Shown here: piece after piece, positions 60,063 through 64,000 of the stretch
Layout: every line of letters begins with the position of its first letter
Position numbering within the stretch: the first letter of the stretch is position 1
From: Nonomuraea muscovyensis
GTDB lineage: Bacteria > Actinomycetota > Actinomycetes > Streptosporangiales > Streptosporangiaceae
Assembly (NCBI RefSeq): GCF_014207745.1
Contig: NZ_JACHJB010000001.1
Coordinates: 2,852,001 to 2,916,000 of the forward strand
DNA length: 64,000 nt
Reading direction: 5' to 3'
The notes under the pieces: generated by a model
Database searches by the model: none
What the model saw: the letters and a program-made list of their open reading frames with translations, nothing else
What the model was told of the DNA's origin: nothing
Position numbers and translations under genes: made by a program

Positions 60063-61382
60063 GTGTCTGAGGACGACCGGACGCGGGCCATGCGCTCGCC
60101 AGGAGACGGACGCCCGCTGCCTCCCAGGCACGACGGCGGCCCGCTGTCCGGCGGGGCGCCCGCGCACCAGCGCCCCCCGGTGCCGCCTGCCGGGGGCGCC
60201 GCGGCGCCGACCGCCAAGCTCCCGGCGACACCGGCGGCCGGTCCCGGAGGCGCCTCCGCCGCCGCGGGCGAGCCGCCCCGGGGGAGTTCGCGCGTGTACG
60301 GCAGGCAGCGCTCCGGCAACGGCCCCGTCAGGCCGCTCAGGTCGTCGAAGGGCGAGCCGCCGGCCGCGGCGCCGCCCTCCGGTCCCCGGCCGCCGGCGCA
60401 GGGCCGGCCGAAGGGGCCTGGTCGCAGACCGTCCGGCAGGACCATCGCGAAGATCGTCGCGGCTGTCCTGGCGGTGCTGCTCGTGGCGGCCGTCGGCATG
60501 TTCCTGTGGATCGACTCGCGGCTGGCCGGCATCGAGGGCGTGCTGGAGGACTACGAGGGCCGCCCCGCCGACACCTCGGGCACCAACTGGCTGCTCGTCG
60601 GCTCCGACAGCCGCAAGGGCCTGTCGGCCGCCCAGCGCCGCAAGCTCGCGACCGGCCGCTCGGCCGGGCAGCGCACCGACTCGATGATGCTGCTGCACAT
60701 CCCCGAGGGCGGCGACAGGCCCACGCTGGTCAGCCTCCCGCGCGACTCGGCGGTCACCGTCTTCGGCAAGGGACGCAACAAGCTCAACGCCGCCTACGCG
60801 ATCGGCGGGCCGCGGCTGCTGGCCCAGACGGTCGAGACCGTCACCGGCGTGCACGTCGACCACTACATGGAGATCGGGTTCGCGGGCTTCGTGGGCATCG
60901 TGGACGCGGTCGGCGGCGTCGAGATCGACGTACGGGCGGCCGTGGACGACCCCAAGGCCGGGCTCAAGCTGAAGAAGGGCCGCCAGGTCCTCGACGGCGG
61001 CCAGGCGCTCGGCTACGTGCGCACCCGCAAGGGCGGCGCGCTGCCCGACTTCGAGCGCACCAAGCGCCAGCGCCAGTTCCTCGGCGCCGTGGTGAAGAAG
61101 GCCGCCAGCCCCGGCGTGCTGATCAATCCGTTCACCTCGATCCCGCTGGCCATGAGCGCCACCGAGGCGGTCACGGTCGACGACGGCACGGGCGCGTTCG
61201 ACATGCTGTCGCTGGGCCTGGCGATGGGCGACAGCCCGGTGACCACGGTGGTGCCGTTCGGCGGCAGCGAGATCGCGGGCGGCGGCACGGCCGTCAAGTG
61301 GGACCGGGCCAGGGCGACCAGGCTGTTCGACGCGCTCAAGGAGGACAAGCCGGTGCCGAAGGACATCCTCGACGCGAGCTGA
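60063..61382 (+). CDS. LytR-CpsA-Psr (LCP) family ligase
   Basis: Predicted 439-residue membrane protein. A long Pro/Gly/Ala-rich cytoplasmic part (1-115) precedes one helix (about 125-147), then the LCP domain (about 175-360): NWLLVGSDSR, RTDSMMLLHIP with the catalytic Arg/Asp, LPRDSAVTV, and YVRTRKGGALPDFERTKRQRQFL (split). LCP enzymes attach teichoic-acid-like or arabinogalactan polymers to peptidoglycan. GTG start with AGAGGGAA directly upstream. Confidence 0.88.
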   Translation: MSEDDRTRAMRSPGDGRPLPPRHDGGPLSGGAPAHQRPPVPPAGGAAAPTAKLPATPAAGPGGASAAAGEPPRGSSRVYGRQRSGNGPVRPLRSSKGEPPAAAPPSGPRPPAQGRPKGPGRRPSGRTIAKIVAAVLAVLLVAAVGMFLWIDSRLAGIEGVLEDYEGRPADTSGTNWLLVGSDSRKGLSAAQRRKLATGRSAGQRTDSMMLLHIPEGGDRPTLVSLPRDSAVTVFGKGRNKLNAAYAIGGPRLLAQTVETVTGVHVDHYMEIGFAGFVGIVDAVGGVEIDVRAAVDDPKAGLKLKKGRQVLDGGQALGYVRTRKGGALPDFERTKRQRQFLGAVVKKAASPGVLINPFTSIPLAMSATEAVTVDDGTGAFDMLSLGLAMGDSPVTTVVPFGGSEIAGGGTAVKWDRARATRLFDALKEDKPVPKDILDAS

Positions 61383-61466
61383 GGCGGCTCCACCGGGGCG
61401 CGCGGGCGCGCTGGGCCGTTCCCGCAGGGCCCAGCGGGCGGGCCGTGCGCCTGCCCGCGCTCTGCG

Positions 61467-62123
61467 TCAGCCGCTGCCGCCTCCCACGGCGGCGGCGGTG
61501 GCGGCGATCGAGGCCGTCACCACCACCGAGTTGATCGCCGCGATGGTCTGGGCGACGGCGTCGGCCGCCCAGGCGCCCTCGGCGATCTCCTTGATCCGCT
61601 TCTTGTCCGCCCCGGGGAACGCCTTCCTGTCGAGCTTGGCGGCGCGCATGAGGGCGATGAGGACGGCGGTGCGCGGGTCGGGGTCGGTGCCCGCGAGCGC
61701 GCCCGCCACGCGCTCCCTGACCTGCGCCTCCACGCTGCCGTCGAGCTCCGGCCAGCGGGTGGTGGGGAAGACGCCGAGCACCTTGCCGCGCTGCTCGCTC
61801 AGCACCCCGGTGTCGGCGAGCCTGGTCAGCAGGCGGTTGCGGAGCTTGGCGGAGTAGAGCTTCTGCACCCACCAGACGGGCTTGCGCTCCTTGCGCTCCT
61901 CAGCCATGCGGGCCAGGGTCGCGTCGAGCTCCGCGTCCGCGAGGGGGGTGGCGTCGCGGACGGACACCTTCTTCGCCGACAGCTCGATCCGCTCGTTGAC
62001 GGCCAGCTCCGCCAGGATCGCCCCGGCCAGCGCCGGGTCGAGCTGCGTGCCGGAGATGAGCAGCTTGCCGTCGTCCTCGGTGAGGGCGAGGAGCAGGAGT
62101 TCCTCGGCGATCGTCACAGTCAT
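61467..62123 (-). CDS. GPP34 (GOLPH3/Vps74-like) protein
   Basis: Predicted 218-residue soluble protein. TIAEELLLLALTEDDGKLL (about 4-22), LDPALAGAILAELAVNERI and the LTRLADTGVL and YFPTTRWP-like (here FPTTRWPELDG) segments match the GPP34 family, which in eukaryotes binds PI4P; in actinomycetes its role is unknown, although many species have several. Divergent from the TenA-like gene with overlapping -10 boxes. Confidence 0.85.
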   Translation of the reverse strand: MTVTIAEELLLLALTEDDGKLLISGTQLDPALAGAILAELAVNERIELSAKKVSVRDATPLADAELDATLARMAEERKERKPVWWVQKLYSAKLRNRLLTRLADTGVLSEQRGKVLGVFPTTRWPELDGSVEAQVRERVAGALAGTDPDPRTAVLIALMRAAKLDRKAFPGADKKRIKEIAEGAWAADAVAQTIAAINSVVVTASIAATAAAVGGGSG

Positions 62124-62130
62124 GGTTTTG

Positions 62131-62136
62131 ACATTA
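62131..62136 (-). promoter_or_regulatory. -10 box, leaderless promoter of GPP34 gene
   Basis: TAATGT on the minus strand, 7 nt before the ATG at 62123. Overlaps the opposite -10 box by 2 bp. Confidence 0.5.
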
Positions 62137-62140
62137 ACGT
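62135..62140 (+). promoter_or_regulatory. -10 box, leaderless promoter of TenA-like gene
   Basis: TAACGT, then 6 nt, then the ATG at 62147. Confidence 0.5.
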
Positions 62141-62146
62141 GCCCTC

Positions 62147-62752
62147 ATGGGTCTTTCGGAGAAGTTGCACGCCGTCGGTCTTCCGCTGCTGAGGGAGCAG
62201 CTCGCCCATCCCACTGTCGTGGGCATCGGGCGGGGCGACCTGCCCGAGCCGGTGTTCCGGTCGTGGCTGGAGCAGGACTACCTGTTCCTGCTCGACTACG
62301 TGCGGGTGTTCGCGCGGCTGGCCTGGCAGGCGCCCGACGGGCACGTGGGCGACCTGGTGGACCTGGCCCACGCGACGTTCCACGACGAGCTGGACCTGCA
62401 CCGGTCGATGTCGGCCGAGTTCGGGGCCGACCTGGAGGGGGCGCGCAAGGGCCCGGCCTGCGCGGCGTACACGGCGTTCCTGCTGGAGTCGGCCACGGAC
62501 TACGGGGAGGGGCTGGCAGCCCTCTATCCCTGCATGTGGGGCTATTCGATGCTGGGCGGGAAGCTGGCGGAGAACCCGCCCGCCGAGCCGCGGTACCGCG
62601 CCTGGGTGGACACCTACGCCGACCCGGGCTTCGCGGCGCTGGCCGCGCGGATCGGGGAGATGATCGACGAGGCGGCCCCGGACCCCGCGCGGGCGGAGGC
62701 GCTGTTCGTCGAGGGGATGCGGCACGAGCTGGCGTTCTGGGACGTGCCCTGA
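62147..62752 (+). CDS. TenA/thiaminase II family protein
   Basis: Predicted 201-residue all-helical protein. Family features: VFRSWLEQDYLFLLDYVRVFA (split; about 36-56), and YPCMWGYSMLGGKLA near 125-140, followed by YRAWVDTYADPGFAAL. Members salvage thiamin pyrimidines; the Cys of classical TenA (normally near residue 135) may be the Cys in YPCMWGY. Neighbours are not thiamin genes, so another substrate is possible. Confidence 0.82.
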   Translation: MGLSEKLHAVGLPLLREQLAHPTVVGIGRGDLPEPVFRSWLEQDYLFLLDYVRVFARLAWQAPDGHVGDLVDLAHATFHDELDLHRSMSAEFGADLEGARKGPACAAYTAFLLESATDYGEGLAALYPCMWGYSMLGGKLAENPPAEPRYRAWVDTYADPGFAALAARIGEMIDEAAPDPARAEALFVEGMRHELAFWDVP

Positions 62753-62769
62753 CGGCACGTCGTCGCCGA

Positions 62770-62790
62770 CGGTCCACAGGCTGTGGATTG
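62770..62790. promoter_or_regulatory. Inverted pair of DnaA-box-like sites before fpg-like gene
   Basis: CGGTCCACA (62770-62778) and TGTGGATTG (62782-62790, reverse CAATCCACA) each match the DnaA box at 7 of 9 positions and are arranged as a palindrome. Confidence 0.3.
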
Positions 62791-62804
62791 CCGAGGCCGA
62801 CCCG

Positions 62805-62810
62805 TACCCT
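62805..62810 (+). promoter_or_regulatory. -10 box, leaderless promoter of fpg-like gene
   Basis: TACCCT, then 6 nt, then the ATG at 62817. Confidence 0.5.
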
Positions 62811-62816
62811 GGTGAC

Positions 62817-63695
62817 ATGCCGGAACTTCCCGAAGTCGAGTCGTTGACCGCCTTCCTGCGGGAGCGGGCGGTGGGCCGCACGGTCCTGGCGGTCGACGTG
62901 CTCGCGATCCAGGCACTCAAGACGTTCGACCCGCCGGTGGGCGCGCTCGGCGGGCTGACCGTCACCGGCGTGGCGCGGCACGGCAAGTTCCTCGACCTCG
63001 ACTGCGACGGGCTGCACCTGGTGATCCACCTGGCGCGGGCCGGGTGGCTGCGCTGGCGCGACGACCTGTCGGGCGCCAAGCCGGTCCGCCCGGGCAAGGG
63101 CCCACTCGCCGTGCGCGTGCGGTTCGCGCCCGACGACGCGGGGCTCGCGCCGGGGTTCGAGCTGACCGAGGCGGGCACACAGAAGCGCCTCGCCGTCCAC
63201 GTCACCAAAGATCCCGACACCGTGCCGGGCATCGCGGCCCTCGGCCCCGACCCGCTCGACGACGCCTTCACCGTCGACGCGCTCAAGCGCATCGTCGGCG
63301 GCAACCGCACCCAGATCAAGGGCCTGCTGCGCGACCAGAAGATCATCGCGGGCATCGGCAACGCCTACTCCGACGAGGTGCTCCACGTGGCCCGGATGTC
63401 CCCGTTCAAGATCGCCGCCACGCTCACCGACGCGCAGATCGCCGACCTGCACGAGGCCATCGTCACCACCCTGCGCGAGGCGGTCGAGCGGGCCCACGGG
63501 CTGGCGGCCAAGGACCTCAAGGCGGAGAAGAAGTCGGGGCTGCGGGTGCACAACCGGGCTGGGCAGCCCTGCGACGTGTGCGGCGACACGATCCGGGAGG
63601 TGTCGTTCGCCGACTCCTCGTTGCAGTACTGCCCCACCTGCCAGACGGGCGGCAAACCCCTCGCCGACCGGCGGTTGTCCCGTCTGCTCAAATGA
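62817..63695 (+). CDS. Fpg/Nei-family DNA glycosylase
   Basis: Predicted 292-residue DNA repair enzyme. The catalytic N-terminus PELPEVE follows the initiator Met; Lys near 57 (HGKFLDLD) and the helix-two-turn-helix region (LLRDQKIIAGIGNAYSDEVL, 170-189) are present. A C-terminal zinc finger has CDVCG and CPTCQ pairs (about 250-282). It removes oxidised bases and cleaves at the abasic site. Its stop overlaps the broken HxlR gene (ATGA). Confidence 0.9.
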   Translation: MPELPEVESLTAFLRERAVGRTVLAVDVLAIQALKTFDPPVGALGGLTVTGVARHGKFLDLDCDGLHLVIHLARAGWLRWRDDLSGAKPVRPGKGPLAVRVRFAPDDAGLAPGFELTEAGTQKRLAVHVTKDPDTVPGIAALGPDPLDDAFTVDALKRIVGGNRTQIKGLLRDQKIIAGIGNAYSDEVLHVARMSPFKIAATLTDAQIADLHEAIVTTLREAVERAHGLAAKDLKAEKKSGLRVHNRAGQPCDVCGDTIREVSFADSSLQYCPTCQTGGKPLADRRLSRLLK

Positions 63696-63941
63696 GCGGC
63701 ACCGAGGCCGACGACGCCTACGACGTCCGGCAGTGGGACACCCGAGAGGGCTGCGAGGTCCGCCAGATCCTCGACCGCGTCGCCGGTCGTGCCGCCCCGG
63801 GTGGACTACGCGCTCACGCCGCTCGGCCGTACCCTGCACGAAACGATCAAGGCGCTGGTCACCTGGCCCGAGGAGCACCAGGGGGAGATCGCGGCCGCCC
63901 GTGCCGCCTACGACCGCGGGCGCGAGATGATGGACACATGA
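63692..63941 (+). pseudogene. HxlR-family regulator with internal deletion and frameshift
   Basis: The first about 32 codons (DVRQWDTREGCEVRQILDRVAG) are the N-terminus of an HxlR-type regulator; the last 50 codons, in another frame from about 63789 (VPPRVDYALTPLGRTLHETI...), are its C-terminal part. The middle (the winged helix, about 50 residues) is gone and the frame has changed at the junction near 63780-63790. In the first frame no stop occurs, so the reading continues in frame into the rhodanese gene. DNA binding must be lost. Confidence 0.75.
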
Positions 63942-64000
63942 CGGTTCCTGAGATCGAGGCCAACCAGGTCCCCGCCGACGCCTTCCTGCTCGACGTGCGC
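63938..64000 (+). CDS. Rhodanese-like domain protein (partial, window edge)
   Basis: The first 21 codons (MTVPEIEANQVPADAFLLDV...) match the start of rhodanese-domain proteins, where LLDVR begins the domain core. ATGA overlap with the end of the HxlR remnant. The catalytic Cys lies beyond the window. Confidence 0.6.
   Translation, partial: MTVPEIEANQVPADAFLLDVR

Overview
The window is high-GC actinobacterial DNA. Coding is dense, with GTG starts, frequent 4-base ATGA/GTGA gene overlaps and many promoters that seem to give leaderless mRNAs. Two large AfsR/SARP-type regulators, a GPP34 protein, an LCP enzyme and the fhaA-fhaB-pstP-rodA-pbpA-pknA-pknB cluster followed by pabA, crgA and ppiA suggest a filamentous actinomycete, perhaps Streptosporangiales (inferred). 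That cluster usually lies close to the replication origin in Actinobacteria. One tRNA gene (Leu, CAG) is present. I saw no CRISPR array, rRNA gene, intact insertion sequence or prophage.

Regions. 0.1-8.5 kb: a SUKH-like protein, an AfsR-like regulator, an MFS exporter with a possible leader peptide and hairpin, two hypotheticals and an orphan TAXI lipoprotein. 8.5-13.9 kb: a TctDE-like two-component pair and a complete tripartite tricarboxylate transporter (TctC-TctB-TctA). 13.9-19.2 kb: a second SARP regulator divergent from a compact cassette of a 19-residue peptide, an E1/ThiF-like (MccB-like) enzyme with an N-terminal PqqD/RRE-like domain, and an M50-type membrane metalloprotease that also starts with a PqqD-like domain. 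This looks like a small RiPP or microcin-C-like pathway and is the most interesting part of the window. 19.2-26.5 kb: a tendamistat-like secreted protein, a TPR/retropepsin-like lipoprotein candidate, an M23 peptidase, an orphan FtsX-type permease, a DinB-like protein, a secreted HNH nuclease and a small gene without a normal start codon.

26.5-34.0 kb: a tightly coupled minus-strand operon of an MFS exporter, a family 5 binding protein, two Dpp/Opp permeases, a fused double ATPase, a GNAT and an S66 (LdcA/MccF) peptidase. A Fur/Zur-like palindrome precedes it, so metallophore or peptide traffic is plausible. 34.0-43.7 kb: DUF72, GNAT, a DUF3800-like protein, secreted proteins, a RibD-like reductase, two two-component systems, an MBL hydrolase and an excisionase-type DNA-binding protein.

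43.7-57.3 kb: the conserved growth, division and wall-signalling region: DUF5324-like protein, cyclophilin, rhomboid, CrgA, class E sortase, a small membrane protein and PabA/TrpG, convergent with pknB-pknA-pbpA-rodA-pstP-fhaB-fhaA, then tRNA-Leu. PknA/PknB phosphorylation, PstP dephosphorylation and FHA-domain reading act on the RodA/PbpA wall-synthesis pair encoded with them. 57.4-64.0 kb: two CNNM/CBS membrane proteins, an LCP ligase, GPP34 divergent from a TenA-like protein, an Fpg/Nei glycosylase, an HxlR gene broken by an internal deletion, and the start of a rhodanese-domain gene cut by the window edge.
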